The position numbers and the translations under genes are program-made. From Neurospora tetraspora (Eukaryota; Ascomycota; Sordariomycetes; Sordariales; Sordariaceae): 64,000 nt of DNA. The notes under the pieces were generated by a model that saw only the letters and a list, made by a program, of their open reading frames with translations, did not search any database and was not told the DNA's origin. This document shows, piece after piece, positions 25,038 to 39,100 of the stretch (position 1 is the stretch's first letter; each line of letters opens with the position of its first letter). The DNA lies in the NCBI RefSeq assembly GCF_033439725.1, contig NW_026944391.1:124001-188000 (forward strand), read 5' to 3'.

Positions 25038-27150
25038 ATGGCATCTCCAGGAAACTACCACTACTCACACTCACACCCGGGCGGCCGCAGCGGTTCATTT
25101 CTCTGCCTGCAAGAGCCACAACCACCGGCACCTAAAGGACATAGCGCGCTGGCAGCGCTCATCAGAAACCGGCCTGGCGTATCACTACCAAACCCTCTGA
25201 ACCCTTTTGCCCGTGACGATGAAGAGGCTCTTGCAGGGCTTGGGGCGGAACGGAGACCAGTGGAAGATGAGCCTCCACGCCGGGATGAGCGGCGCATGAG
25301 CGCTGTTCTCAACGGGCCTCATATGCGCAGCATGCGCCTGATCGGAAACAGCAATCCTCGATATCGATGGGAAAGGTATTGGAAGATTGAAGATGAGCTG
25401 GCCACCATGAAAAAGCCCATGTTAGTGTTGCCCGCATCATTGCTTAAGCCGCTAGACACTGACGCCTTGTTGTAGCCGTGAATACTATGAGCGTTGCAAC
25501 TACCTTGTCCAGCAGTACCTGTACATTGATAAGCTTCTGGATTCCTCCTTACCTCATGACCTGCTCAACGAATACAACGACCTCCCGCCATGGGCTTTCC
25601 GCGGAGATCTTGAGGCTCCTGCTACCACACCGCGGCCAACCAACGGTGCCACTGCAGAGCCCGCCCCAACGGTCTCCAAGGCTCGTAAGGTCAAGCGGAC
25701 GCCCAAGGACATCTACCGGCCAACCGAGACCACGCCTCTATTCAGCGATGGTAGCAACGCCGTCGACGATGATGAGTGTGACCAAGTCGCCAGTCAGGAG
25801 ACACGGCCTGAGATCCCATGGCTTGAGGATGACGATGTTGACAGCTCCGCCTCCATCGTTACCTTGGCTATTTACATCAACTTTGCAGCCAACGCTATCC
25901 TCCTAGCCGGCAAACTCGCCGTAGTCCTGACCGTCCCATCAGTCTCAGTGTTGGCAAGTTTGGTGGACGCGATTCTTGACTTTCTGTCGACTGCCATCGT
26001 ATGGATCACTACCTGGTTGATCAGCCGGCAAGACCAGTATCGATATCCCATCGGGCGAAGAAGACTGGAGCCTATTGGCGTGCTTGTCTTCTCCGTTATC
26101 ATGATCACGTCGTTTGCCCAGGTCGCTCTTGAGGCTATTCAACGTCTTATGTCAAATGACCGTGAGGTCATTCAACTGTATGCATCCTCAGTCCCTACCT
26201 CTATTCACCTATTCAGGCCTTTTCTTAGGTTTTCTGATGCTAATACCCGTCTTTGCAAAGTGGTGTACCAGCCATAGCCATCATGTTGGGCACCGTCGTC
26301 ATCAAGGGCATGTGCTGGCTCTGGTGCCGTCTCATCAAAAACTCCAGTGTCCAGGCCTTGTAAGTATCAGAGTGCAAAACTCTCAGTCTTCTGACCGCCC
26401 CTTTTGAGATGAAAGACACCAGCTTATACGTAACTCCAGGGCCGCGGATGCAAGCACTGATGTCATTTTCAACGCCGGCTCAATCGCTTTCCCACTAAGT
26501 CAGTTCTTGCCCCTTTCAATCACCAGCCTCGTCACTTTATACTTACCTCCAATTTCGTCGATACAGTTGGCTACTATTGTCAAATCTGGTGGCTCGATGC
26601 GCTCGGAGGCTTGCTGCTTTCCCTCGTGGTCATCTTCAACTGGTCTCAAACCTCCGGAGAACACATCAGACACCTGACCGGCTTTTCCGCCACTGCTGAT
26701 CAACGCAATATCTGTAAGTGCCGTTGCCGTTGTCCCCGTGGCCGAGGAGTCCGGTCCAGTCCGCTTTTCCCCGCCTCCTTCCTTTGCTAACAAGCCGAAA
26801 ACATAGTGCTCTACTTGACAATGCGCTTCGCAAAGACGATCAAGCAAATCCAGGGCTTGCAAGCCTACCACTCAGGAGACAAGCTAAACGTCGAGGTTGA
26901 CATTGTTTTGGATGCCAGCACGTCACTCAAGGACAGTCATGACTTGGCGTGAGTACACACTCTTTGAATCCCTTTCCCCCTCCCCATTGTTGAGAATGTT
27001 CTCTGACGACTGACGGGTTGACCTGCGGGATACAGTGAAAGCCTCCAATACGTCATAGAGTCTGTCCCAATCGTTGATAGGGCTTTTGTCCACGTCGACT
27101 ATGCCAGTTATAACCTCCCAACTCACATGGAACAGCAACACAACAGTTAG
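25038..27150 (+). CDS. cation diffusion facilitator, probable Mn2+ transporter
   Basis: Seven exons (25038-25420, 25476-26177, 26261-26359, 26440-26498, 26567-26713, 26807-26948, 27036-27150) with introns of 55-93 bp give 548 residues, and every junction keeps frame. A cytosolic, Pro-rich N-terminus of about 230 residues includes the family block REYYERCNYLVQQYLYIDKL. Then come the membrane helices: the second carries LVDAILDFLS and the fifth AADASTDVIFN. Asp at both ends of these DxxxD motifs is the mark of the Mn-type CDF group; Zn-type members have His. The C-terminal cytosolic domain follows (VEVDIVLD, SLKDSHDLAESLQYVIES), where the dimer forms. It likely exports Mn2+ from the cytosol to an organelle by H+ exchange. 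Direction and compartment are inferred. Confidence 0.9.
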
Positions 27151-27822
27151 ATTCGGCGCAGTGAGCATCTAAAGCTCGCCGGAGTTTGCTGAGGTGTGCC
27201 TTGTGTTCTCATCTCACACTTAGGCAAGCCCGGTTCATTGGCGAAGTTAAATAATGGCATCACATGAAGGTTGGATAGACTCCCCGGCATTGTCCGGGTC
27301 TCGGCTGTCCTCAGTGCTTGGTGGGCCCGGCTTGCTGGCTCGAGGGCGTTGGTACGTCTCGGGAGTTTGCAAGAACCGCAACCGCAGGTTATGGGCTGCC
27401 AGAAATCACATATGTGAGTTTGGCAGACTTAGCTCTGCGCAAGGACGGACTTACGCCTTTAGCAGGCGATAATCGGCTGCTTCGCATGCTGCCTGATGGG
27501 TGGCTGAATGATCAGGCGGCAAGGCCAGTCGAAAGAGAGGAAATCACCAACTTTGCTTGCCTTCCAAGGTGATGACCACACATCGGGCACAATGATGTTC
27601 AAGAATCAACACAATCACGGTTCAATTCTGGTGGGCAAAATTGCATCGGTCCTCAGCCAAGTCGAGACCAAACTGTGACCGAAGCCAGGTGATGACGAAA
27701 GAATGAATAATTGTATATTACGGAACTGTCGTACGGGTACTTTAGAACTAGACGTGCATTATATAGAAATTGCATTAGATAGCTTGAAAAGAATACCCCA
27801 ATCAATACCAAACCCCAAAACC
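27151..27822. other. intergenic, convergent 3' ends
   Basis: Separates the CDF gene (rightward) from stt4 (leftward) and should hold their 3' UTRs. Short frames at 27254-27572 have no protein-like features. Confidence 0.55.
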
Positions 27823-30800
27823 TTAGTACGGGATACCGTTTGTCAAAAGCTGGAACTGGTCGTACAATCCCGTCGAATAGCTCGCGTAACTCTTCTTGAT
27901 GAGATCCTTCATGAAGTCGGCCGCCTCGCGCTCGCTCTTGTCCAGCACAAACCGCTCCTTGAAGTGCTTCACGCTCTCTGGCTTGAAGCATGGCAATCCG
28001 CTGTCCATCATCAACAGCACAATCTGTGACAGTTTCTCCGTGTATTGCCGGGAAGCAAGGAAGGCTTTAATACACAGCTCCTCAAACCACTTGAAGGATT
28101 GGTGATCCGGACTGCCGCCCATGACAGCAAGCATCTCGGATGTCAGCTTGAACGGGGCACGCTCAAACTTGATACCGCCGGGGGCAATATCGAAACAGAA
28201 ACCGAAATCAATGTGAAGAATGTGGCCGGCATCGTCAATCATGATGTTACCGTTATGCCGATCCTTGAACTGCAGGAGGAATGAAATGACCGAGTATGCC
28301 GCCATACTCTTGACAAAGTTGTTTCGGGCTTGCTGGAAGCGGAGTGAATCCTCGTTGCCATACTTGGAGACGAAGTAGTCATAAAGCCCGTTGACGGCTT
28401 CTCGGCCCAGCATGTCTCGAGATATGGAGTTGGGAAGGACATCGATGACGCCGCAGCCGGGGGCTGTGGCCGTTACGCGGTAAGGGAAGACGAAGACATC
28501 AAGACCAACTGTCTGGAAGATTCCTCTGAAGGCGGCGATCATCTGAAGGGCCAACACGTCTTGTCGACAGTCGTCACCGACCTTGAAGATGGCCGATTGC
28601 CACACCTCAATGGTGTTGGCCTTTGCCGCATCATCGTTGCCCGCTTCTGATTCTTCGATCATGTCCTCAGTCTCTTCCGCCCCTCCCAAGGACTTTTGAA
28701 TACGGAAAGTTGCCATGAAGGGAGCCTTTGCGTGACTCTGCAAAGGCTTGCCTGACTTTCGATCAATGCCGATGACCACGCCATCCGGGTTGCTGGGCAG
28801 GTAGACGCCAACCTCAACCTTGATGTTGCGCAATTCCTCCTCGATCTTCTGCTTCTTCTCTGGCTTGGACTTCTTGATAAAAGGCTTAAGCTTGCCCGAA
28901 ATGCTTGTCACCTCATCGAAGAAGGCAAATTCGCGTTCGTAGAATTCACGATCGACGGTAGAGAAACTGTCTATCATGTGGCCCATGACTTTGTCGAGGG
29001 TTGGTTTGATTGCATCCGGCTATATCGTATTAGTACACCAATTTCTTTGCCGACTTAATCCAAAATAAGATAACTTACGATTGTAGCGTCTTCGTCTTTA
29101 TAGGCGTTTGCCTTCATGTTCCAGATGATTTGATGCGCGAAGAGTTGGGAGAACTGGGCCGTCTCGAGGATATAGCGCTCAACGTAACCTAGAGCATCAT
29201 AACGAAGGGTTTGTACGATCTGCGGGACATAGAAGAATGTCACGTCAACAGAGTGACTTTCCAGTGCCCTCATGGCGTACTGGATCAGATAAGGATGATT
29301 CCGGTATGCGGGCAGGAAGAACGTTATCGACGTTATAGGGTTAACCGGGGCCCAGAAGAGAAGGTACTAAGGTGTAGAAGTTAGCAACGAGTATAAAAAC
29401 ACAGTCTTAGTGTCATTGGCAGCCAACGGGTGTACATACCTTGAGTTGGAAGCTAACATCTTCGGGCAATGAGCCGTCAACAAGTGTCGCCACCGCTTCG
29501 GGCTCTTTGATCGCCTTGGCAGGGAAATTCAGGAGAAGCCATCGGACTTCTTGCTTGACTCGCGGATAAGGGAATCTGCTAGCGAGATGCACAGCCAACG
29601 AAGGAGATTCGAGCCACGCAATCCGAATAAGGGGGAAGATGGCGGCCTATGCAGCGGTCAGTTATTCCAGTTCTCTTACGGCTGAAATCCACGATACGTA
29701 CCTCTACAAGATTCTTATTCGTATTTGTTTGAGGGACCAGATGATGTGGCGTCTTGAGCGGCTCACCCAGCGGTTGCACCCAAACAGTCAGTCGTGACTG
29801 CTCATTTTCCAGAAGCAACTGCAACAGTCTTTCCTTGGGAGCCAAAGACTTTTTGCCCACGGTCTGTGCTCCAACTGTTGCCGTCGTCTTCAAAGCCACG
29901 AGAACGTCTGATATCAGGGTGATTTCTGTCTTCAGCTGCAGTACATTGCTACCGAACGACCAGCATGGGGGCGCGCTAAACCAGCTAAGGCCTGCAGAAA
30001 GGACCAGGTCCTTCAGCCTCCACTGTGCCGTGGTTCCCATGGTCGTGCTCGTGGCGAGAACTCGCAATCCAAACAGTACAGTCTGGAACCGAATCTCTCT
30101 GGCCATCGGGTGAGGATGAGAGAGCTTCATCGCAGTCAGAGTCACTTCCAGGAGACGGAGGAAGACCTGCTGGGTATCTGGATTTCCAAGCCGCGTAGCG
30201 TTGTAATGACTTGCAAAGAACTGCAGAAGTCGGGTGTGAGGTGCAAGAACGTTATGCACCAGTTGCTTACGCTTTGCAACGGATGCCGCGTCGCTGGGAG
30301 CAAACTCTTCCTTCAAAAAGAACGGATCGGGGTTGCAAATGGTGGGACTGAAAAGACCGAGTCGCTTTTGGATACTGAATTCCCACTGCTGGGCTATTTC
30401 GGCAAGGATTCGGGGTTCCATCCGCGGGTTCTCGTTGATCACGCCTAGCCAGAGAGACACTCCCAGTTTGATAGACTGCTTCGTGAAGATTCCGAACGGG
30501 ATGCTGACCAAATAATGAACGATGGAGCATTCATCATTCGTACTCCGACAGAGCAAAGCAGCAGCGCGGCGTAGGATGTCTCTAACATCTGTAAGCGGAG
30601 TGGCTTTGCGACTGAGAACGCGCTTCTCAATTTGAGCAAGAGCGGTTATGGCGTCGGCGCTGTCGCTGGTCACTGATGGGAGAGAAGAAGTTGCCTTGTC
30701 AGGGCGCATGAAACCCTGCCATTCCAAGCTGCGGTCTGGAAGTGCCTCCGAGTATCGATATTCCTGGCGCTTGGTATACTGCGCCATGAAATCAGATGCA

Positions 30801-33800
30801 GTGTTGATGCGGTAATCCCCCAGCATATTAAGTAAAGACAACCTCTGGTCTGTCGAAGGGATTGCTGAGCCAATGTCAACGGCAAAAGATCGGCCAAGTG
30901 ACATGTGACCATAAGAAGCGTCATCATCAAATTCAGAAAGATAGGTTTGCAAGAGGCCTTTGACATCGGCAGGGGCTGTGTTAACAGCGCCAGTGAGCCA
31001 CTCTTTTGCCTTCCGATGTAGCCTTTCGAGTGTGAGGTGCCTGAACTGGTAGTCATGAGAGAGTTCGACGGTAACATTGCCCCTGGACGACTTGAAAATA
31101 GTTCTTGGTTCATACCGATCTGTCTCGGCCTCAAGACAGCTTGTCCACATGAGGGAAAGAAGCTCAAGAAGCGCGAACAGAGATGACCTCTGGCAAAGTG
31201 CCGACGGGATATCCCTGATGATGCGGTCTGCACAGCCAAAAGCTGCCTGCTGGACTCGGTCTATGCGGTGACAGCAGGCGCAGAAGATTCTCGCAAGCTG
31301 GCCAGCCGCATACTGGGCCGAGAATGTCGGGTTGGAGCCACCGAGAGCCCTCTTCAGGTATCGGGTCATCACGGCGTCCATGATTCCGTCCATCGTACGA
31401 CTGACTTCTCCGCGGCGCATGCTCGGTTCATTGAAGTATGAAAGAGCCTTGGTGCAGTCACCCGCATCCGCTCGCAAGCTCTCGACGAGATAAGCGGCAT
31501 TAAGGAATATCACCTTGCGATAACTGAGCGCCTTAATCTCACCTGCCCGGGACGGTATCAGCTCCGAGAGATATTTCTTCTGCAATGACTCCCGATCAGA
31601 GCTCTCGCCTCTGCGTAAGATAGGGTTGAGCTCAATATCACTTTCGTCTTGTTCGCCGCGGCTGTCCAGGACCAGGGGTGGCGAGTAGATAGCCATGACA
31701 CGAAGCTCGTCCGAATAGCGTTTGCCACGGTCTGTCGAGGGCGTAAAGCCATGGACGACTATGTTGAACCACGAGTCACGAAGCATAGAATAGGTATCAT
31801 CATCTGCTTCACCCCCGAAGCCAATGTCGTTGGCATTGGTAGACATGAACAAGGCAAGAGGTTGGAGCAGTTGTGCGATCTCACGAGCGGCAAGCTCCAT
31901 GTCGGACTCCTTGGCGCTTTGAGACGGAAGACCGTGGGCATCCCCCTTGGAGATGATACCATCCAATAAGTGCTCCAGGTAGATGCTGTAGAGGGGAGAG
32001 TCGCGATTGATGTTGCAAGCAAGGTAGTTGCGAGCTCGCATAATCTATCATAATAGTTAGCATATGTGCGTGTGACGTAAAGAGCGGCCTTGACTTACGG
32101 CAAGCGAAATTCCCTCCCTGTTTTCCACCACCGCATTGTGGGCGAGAGCGGCGTAGTGCTTGAGCAGGTTGCGGAATTCGGACTGGCTGCCGCTAATAGC
32201 TAGAGTGGCAGCACCGGTAATGATACGGGCATCAAGAGGACTGCTTAACCTGACGATCTTCTGGGCGAGCATGGATTGAGCAAGGCCGGTGATCTTGACA
32301 TCCTTACAAATACCGGCAATTTCGCAAATGGCCTGAACAACATTGCCCTGAACGGCAGAGGATTCTTCCTCGCCTGACAGCTGAAGAGAGATTGCACTGC
32401 CCGCCGATTGCTTGTTCCCGTATACTTCGAGAGTGTCGTTTCTAGTCTCACCGCCAATTCCGTTGGCCGTAGACCGCTCACCACCAGGGCTCAGAACATT
32501 CCCAAGGGTGTATAAAGTCGTAATGACGGCATCCTTTGAGAGCATTTGCAAAACGAAAGCGAGGCACTTGGAAGCCACCGTCACTGTCTGGCTCCTGTAT
32601 CCGCCCTGGACAATAAAGCGTGGCAGTAGGCGGCTGACGTTGGCGGCATAGCTGGGGATGATCCTGCACAGCAGTGCCATTGACTTGAGCACTATGGAAG
32701 CCAGATCCTCGTCCACCATGCTCGAGGAATCGCCAAGGGTATCTTCAAGCCAGGGCATGAGGACATCGCCGTCGGCCACCTCTTCGTTCAGGGTAGCCGC
32801 GTTGAGATAACTGATTAAAGCGGCCCCCTTGACAGCAAAGGCGAGTCTCTGCTTGGCGGGCGAAAGGCTGTCAAAATCGGCACTTGATTCCAGATCATTC
32901 ATCTGGTCCATGGCAACCGTGGCGTATATTTCCACGGAGCGGGAGTCGGCATCTCCACTTTTATCAGACAACGGTTGACGCAACCCATCACCCGACATGA
33001 GGATGTCCAGTACGTGAGTAGACCGTAGCGCCTCGGGCTCTGCAACCAAGAGAGAGGTGGCGGCAACAAGCAATCTCATAAAGCTGCGTTGCAGCAGCAA
33101 GGCCCCCAACGGCCGGCCAACCTCGTCGTAATGGCGTAGCCACCGCCTCCATTCTTTGGCATAACGGTCGTGGGAATGCGAGTTGCGAATGATGGAAAAG
33201 GCAGTCTCTACCGCCACCAGAAAGGGCGGGGACAGTAGATCACGCAACCGTTCGATCAGGCTCAAGCGGCCCCCAGACTTCCAGAAATCAGCCTGCGCAC
33301 AAGCAGCGTCCAAAAAGCCCAACAGAGCAACGGTAATGGTAGCGGTCCGGATGGCATCGTCAAGTGCGGCCGGGCCCTCGTAGTTTGCCTCGGTAAGGAT
33401 CTGGGTTGCATGGGCACAGGCGTTGAGGAAGGCCCAAATACTGTCAGAGACCTCTTGTTGGACGTGAGTTGCGTGCCTTATACCAAGAGCTAGCAAAGCA
33501 GCGGTGACGTGATAGCTGAGGGATTCGGTGGGAGAGGGCTCAACTTCTCGGGAAAAGGGCGAGAGAGCGAAGGCTTGAGAGTGCGAATCCATAAGATAAG
33601 GCACCAAGTGTCTAGTGAGCTTCTGTGCGCTCTGGGCAGTCGTCAAGCTGGGCGCGGCCTTGCAGAGAGCGAGAAGAACTTCGTATTCCTTGATAGTCTA
33701 GACACCAAGTCAGCGAGCTGTTCCAGAAAGTTGGGGGACAGAATGGCGTTGCCGTTGTACCATGGGGATGCGCCAAACATCGGGCCCAGCAGGGGGCACC

Positions 33801-33943
33801 GAAGACGGAGATGATGGTCCATCTTGCTTGACCGAGACTCTGCATAGCTTGTCAAGGTCAGACTGGTCGAAGGAAGCGGCCGGGTTCGAGGCCGACAAGG
33901 CAGCGATTTGTTGCAGAGCCTTGCTCCGAATATTGCGGGCCAT
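27823..33943 (-). CDS. stt4: phosphatidylinositol 4-kinase, Stt4 (PI4K-alpha) type
   Basis: Six exons (33943-33761, 33697-32099, 32044-29702, 29646-29440, 29366-29079, 29019-27823), five short phase-0 introns (54-73 bp), 1938 residues, the normal size for Stt4. It phosphorylates PtdIns at position 4 at the plasma membrane and feeds PI(4,5)P2 signalling. The large N-terminal part is an alpha-solenoid. The lipid-kinase unique/accessory region follows (YLLFWAPVNPITS..; YVPQIVQTLRYDALG), and the C-terminal catalytic domain has the ATP Lys in AIFKVGDD (about 1686), catalytic loop KDRHNGN (about 1792-1798) and HIDFGF (about 1809-1814). The first exon ending MARN..RIPM joined to TIKEYEVLLALC is supported by a gtacaa donor and a CTGAC branch with ctag acceptor. 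The largest gene of the window. Confidence 0.94.
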
Positions 33944-35240
33944 GGCGAGCAGCGGAGCCGGGACCGGGAAACAAAGAAGAGAGCGGTGGTCGCTCAGACC
34001 GACACGGGCCGGATGGTTGAAGTTGTCTGAAGAGCCGGATAGGGGCAGATATGGGTTAATTCGATTACAGTATTAGATCTCCGTGCCTCCAAGAAAGCAC
34101 CGGAAGATAGACGGGTAGCCGCAGCAGGGCGCAAGTAAGAAATCTGCAATATCACATACACCTTAGCAGAAGTCAGAGCGCAAGCGTAGAGATGGTATGA
34201 TATAGGTGATGATGGTGATGGTGGTGTAGAACCGCTATACTCTAGGGATGTCGTCATGAAGAGCCTACCTTGACCTTTCCCCAGTTCTCTTCCATGCAGC
34301 CAGAAATTGGAAGACGGACGATATAGACCCTTATTCTGTTCGGTTTCGCAAAAGGGTCACTGGAGATGACGGTGAAGATGGGAGGTTTATGCCAGAATCA
34401 CATGGACCAGTCGTCGTTAAAGGGGACGATGGCGCGTTGACGTTGAGTTGCAACTGCCCAAACAGTACGAGTCGAGCCGGGATATCACACTCCAATTTAG
34501 GGGTACGGTACGTACTGTATTGTCAGAGGGCCGCATGGCAGCGGTGGATGGAGTCCAGGCTTCAGCGCCGTCAGGGGCAGCCAAGCCCCACTATATTTCC
34601 CTTACAACCTATTCCCTTGCTGGCACCGCGCAAGAGCGCCCCACCTTCCATCCTTCGTCCCGTTGTTGACTTGTTGGTCCAAGCAGGGTCAGAGCGGCCC
34701 TACGAGCGAATTTGTATTTACATTACAATGTATTTCCTGTTTGTCATAGCATGTGGAAGAATGAAAGCCTACCTCTAGCTGACAAAATGGCTTGTTTGCA
34801 TCTTTCGGTTGCATTCAGCTTTAGGTATGGTTTGACATGCTTCATAAACATAACGAGCATGTCCCATCATCAAATGCAGACATAACTTAGCTCTAGATCC
34901 TTACATTACGTATCGTAAGCTTGTAACGAAACATACCGGCACCTGTTACTAGTCAGCTTTCCATAACCGTCAGTGCTGCTGTCCCCGCCATTAGCCATCA
35001 GGCGGCTGCACGTTGACGCGTGCAGCTATCAGAGGTCGGGGCTAGGCGGGAGCTTCAGGTGCTTGCCAGTTGCAACCTCCATCATCGACCATCACCATCA
35101 CCACCCACCTCATCATCGCCAACGATACCCCGACAGACACCCGATCCTTCGCAAACAACGACGAGCTTCTCCGACCTCATATCTTCTGAAATCCATCAAC
35201 CAACAGCATCCCGCAACTGTGACCACGGAGTAATTCCATC
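33944..35240. other. intergenic, divergent stt4 / pre7 promoters
   Basis: About 1.3 kb between the starts of stt4 (leftward) and pre7 (rightward). The last 200 bp before the pre7 ATG are CA/TC-rich with short ATC-CAC-type repeats, typical of a fungal 5' leader. A frame at 34973-35233 in this leader shows no domain. Confidence 0.55.
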
Positions 35241-36121
35241 ATGGCTGCCATGTTCAGTCAGAACCCCCTCATGAACGGGCCCAACTATTCCTTCAACGAT
35301 GCGCCGAGGACAGCAGCTCCCGAGGGAGCGCGGCAGCATCGTTTTGATCCGTAAGTGTGCACTGCTACCTGTTGTTGCGTCCTGGTCCTTGCTAGTGTGC
35401 ATCGCGCAGCTGACAGTTGACTTTGCCTTCCAGATACACGGACAACGGCGGCTCGACGCTTGCCATCGCTGGCGCCGACTTCACCATCATGGCCGGTGAC
35501 ACCCGCCTGACATCGGGCTACAGCATTAACTCGCGATACCACCCCAAGCTGTTTAAGATCGGAGGCACCACAGCAGACCAGAAAGACGCCACCATCGTCT
35601 TGTCCGTCGTTGGCTTTATGGCGGACGGAGAGGCCTTGAAAGAACGTCTCGACGCTATTTGCAAGATGTACCGCTACCGCCACGGCAAGCCCATGAGCGT
35701 CAAGGCATGCGCCCAGCGTCTGTCGACCATTCTATACCAGAAGCGTTTCTTCCCCTACTATGTCTATGCCATTCTCGGTGGTCTGGATGAGGAGGGCAAG
35801 GGCGCCGTCTATTCGTACGATCCCGTTGGAAGTTACGAGAGGGAGCAGTGCCGGGCTGGTGGCGCGGCGGCCAGCTTGATCATGCCGTTCTTGGACAGCC
35901 AGGTCAACTTCAAGAACCAGTATGAGCCTGGCAGCGGTGTTGGTCATGCGCTCCAGGAGCGCGAGCGCAAGCCGCTAACACGATTCGAGGGCGAGATTTT
36001 GGCGAAGGATGCTTTTGACGGAGCTGTTGAGCGCCACATCGAGGTCGGTGACGGCCTGCAGATGATGGTCATCACCAAGGACGGAATCGAGGAAGTCTTG
36101 CTCCCATTGAAGCAGGACTAA
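35241..36121 (+). CDS. pre7: 20S proteasome subunit beta-6 (Pre7/C5 type)
   Basis: Exons 35241-35350 and 35434-36121 flank an 83-bp intron (gtaagt..ccag) and encode 265 residues. Beta-6 is a structural, non-catalytic subunit of the proteasome core. After an N-terminal extension comes the fold start YTDNGGSTLAIAG, where the catalytic Thr1 of active beta subunits is not used, then DTRLTSGYSINSR, and the strongly conserved RFFPYYVYAILGGLDEEGKG and VYSYDPVGSYE. The C-terminal arm ends in KQD. The ATG at 35241 is followed in frame by a second Met (residue 4); either could start. The call rests on near-full-length family agreement. Confidence 0.95.
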
Positions 36122-39100
36122 GACAATTTAGACCGGTCGCCAGGCTGGTGCATTTACTTTTGGAGGCACCTCTACGTCCAGCATCTGACCCTGAATCAGT
36201 TTGGGCATTGGCACATCGCAACCGCTTTTTGGCCTCGAACATATCAAGCTCTCGAGCAAAGGAGCTGAAAGCGGCAACGGGTGAGGTTTCCCGGTCAGAG
36301 TGCTTGGCGGGAGCAAAGGGGATCGAATGGCGTAGACCAATCGGCATCGACAGATAATAGGGCTCAAGGCCCAAACCCAGGTGGAAGGAAGGCTACCTGC
36401 GCACATTATCTTCGCTCCTGCGTGCACGGTTTACCAGCGACCAGGTGGATGTTTCTGGCGTTGCAGGAGTAGACAAGCATTGCATTGGGCCCAGGTAGTT
36501 ATGAGATTATGATATTCGTTTCTGTCCTTCCATGCGCTCTACTAAACGATTTGATGGTGTCACGTTCCCTGTCACGCTGTGTGCCTCGCTAGACAACCGG
36601 CCTACAGCTTATACGGGTCAAGTGTTCTCCTTTTCCTTCCCAAAATAAACCCAACGCTAAAGCCCATCGAGTGTTGTCGACGCCGTGGCCATCCTATCTT
36701 TGAGTGTCTGGCTCCATTATGGCCGGTCTGTGATTTGGTCAAAGACAGAACTGAAGAATGCTGAAACTAGGTAGGTTAAGCGTAGCTCGTCGTGAGCAAG
36801 AATAACTTAACCCTTTTAAAATATCATCTTAAGATCGTTATAGGCAAAAATATCATATGGCATGCCGTTTAAAAAGGTCATGATCCCAAACCTGAGCTTG
36901 GCGATTGGGTTGACCATGCCGCAACGTGATTGAACCAGAGCGATATCCAGTCGCGGCCGGCCCATCATCTCCTTTGTATAATGTTCCTTTCCCGACTTGG
37001 ATGATCCCTCTCGACCTTCTTTTTTTGGCGTTTGCCTTCCTTATACACTACACTACACTACGGCCTGTCAAGAGCGCTTTATCTCGACCGGCTAAGGTTC
37101 TCTTGGCTTGTTTTGGCGCGGAACATCAAAACAAGCACGAAGGCAAGGCCTTCATTGCACAAGAACATAACCGTTGGTCAAGCCGACATGCAATACTACA
37201 CAAAGATTCAAGGGGCGATCTATGACTGTCGCTAGACTTTCCCTGCTGCCTCAACGGCTTTGTCACCCCACGCAAAGCAACAATGTGTTGATTATCAACG
37301 ATGTGATGGCGGCGAAGGAACTCGGGCGAGGTCCATCCTCACATATGATCGCTGGTGAATAGCCACATATGATCGCTGGTGAATAGCCACAGCTGATCCA
37401 CTGAAAGTGATAAACGTGGCTGGGCAGCTCCAAGATCGACTCTCAGCTGAGCAGTTCGGTTGGTTCGTTGGTTGTCAACAAGTGGCTTGAAGTCCAAGTG
37501 GCGCAGTGCAATACGCACGCAGTAGTGTAGTGTACACTACGCCGCGGTGGCAAAGACGCCTCGGCCAACGTCGGGTGTTATTTTGGGCCTTTCGACGTCA
37601 TCCAAAACGTTCTTCTGGGGACCCAATGACAATGTACAGAGCCCTGATTGAGGGGTTCCTGATACAGATGAACCACAGTTACGAGAGACGATACATGGCG
37701 TTTTGTGCAATTGCCATTGATTGATTCAATGTCGAGAGGGAAGAAAAGGTTTTGAGAAAATATTGAAATGTTAAGAGTGTCCTCTGCCCGCCCGTCCGGA
37801 AAAAAGTGTCCGGAGAGTCTTGATTCGCTTAAAGTTGAAGTGTTCCTTGAGGTACATATTTCTATAGTTCGATTTAGCAGGGGTCTCCTTTTACTATGCT
37901 GCTAAGCTGCGTACTGTACCGGCGGGCCGGCGGCATGGTAGAGTATGACACAATCCAAGCTCTTGCCCTGGATCTTTCCTGTAAATGCAGCCGGACCTTG
38001 GCCCGCTGTGGCTTGCCCCAACCGTCATTCTGGCTCGGAGCATTCCGTTCTCACGATGGGGTTTGGGAGACACAAAGGGTCGCGACAGACGTATCAGATC
38101 TGTCATCGGTACCCGCGAGTCTCGATGACGTCGGAGCCAGCCTTTGACACTCCAACCTCTTGACAGGTTCTCACCAGCTAAGTAGCCACCCTCGCTGGGC
38201 AGAATAAAACCGTGAAAGGGTGAGGATTCGAGAATTGCGTTGGAGGGGAACGAGTAGTGCACTTGCTTGACCTGTGACTTGATGCATTTACTATTACAAA
38301 CCACAGTCACAGGCATAATCCAGTTTATATCCACGATCTTCCAAGTTGACTACATATCATGCACCCATGCCAAGTTCATCAAGAATTCGAATCCATGGTC
38401 AAAGCATGTGCAAGCTGCGGCTCTGTGCGACCATTGTCGTAAGTACCTACCTCTAGTTCAACCGGCTGCCGGGTAGTCCTCTTCTCTGAGCATGAATCCT
38501 GTCATGAACCCTGTGGTCTAGACCAAGACTGCACAACATGGAGATTGCCTGATTAGGAAACCTCACACCCAAGCGACTTACACCGGCAGAACTGGGAACT
38601 GACGATCAATAGATTCCGGACTTCACTACACCACACCACACTGGAGCAAAGTCGGAATGTCAAGCACTGAGAGTCGAGTGGCAAAAACGGTTTGCTCCGC
38701 CGTTGGTTCATCGCCAGGGCTCAAAGGACCCTGTCGATGCATGTCTAGTGTAGCATGCCACATTCCCGGTTTAGAGATTCCCATTGAGCTTAGAATCGGA
38801 TTCTCAACCCCCATTGCCCCCAGGGCGGCGTCAAGGGTGTTTAACGCCCCAACCCATCTTGCCCTTGCCCACATGGCCTGTCCATCTCGCTCATCCTGTT
38901 CATCTTGCCTTCTTTTTATAATAGTTCCCACTCATCAAGCTCCATATCCTCGAACCCGGTGTGCCGAGTGAGGGTCTCATGTGTCCATGTCGGGCCCAGA
39001 TCTTCATCAACATCTCCGTTGGACAAAGGGGCGCCTGTCATGTAACCCGTCTCACTGGTTACCATTCCACCTTTGCGAACACCCCGAGCCGCCAAGGTAC

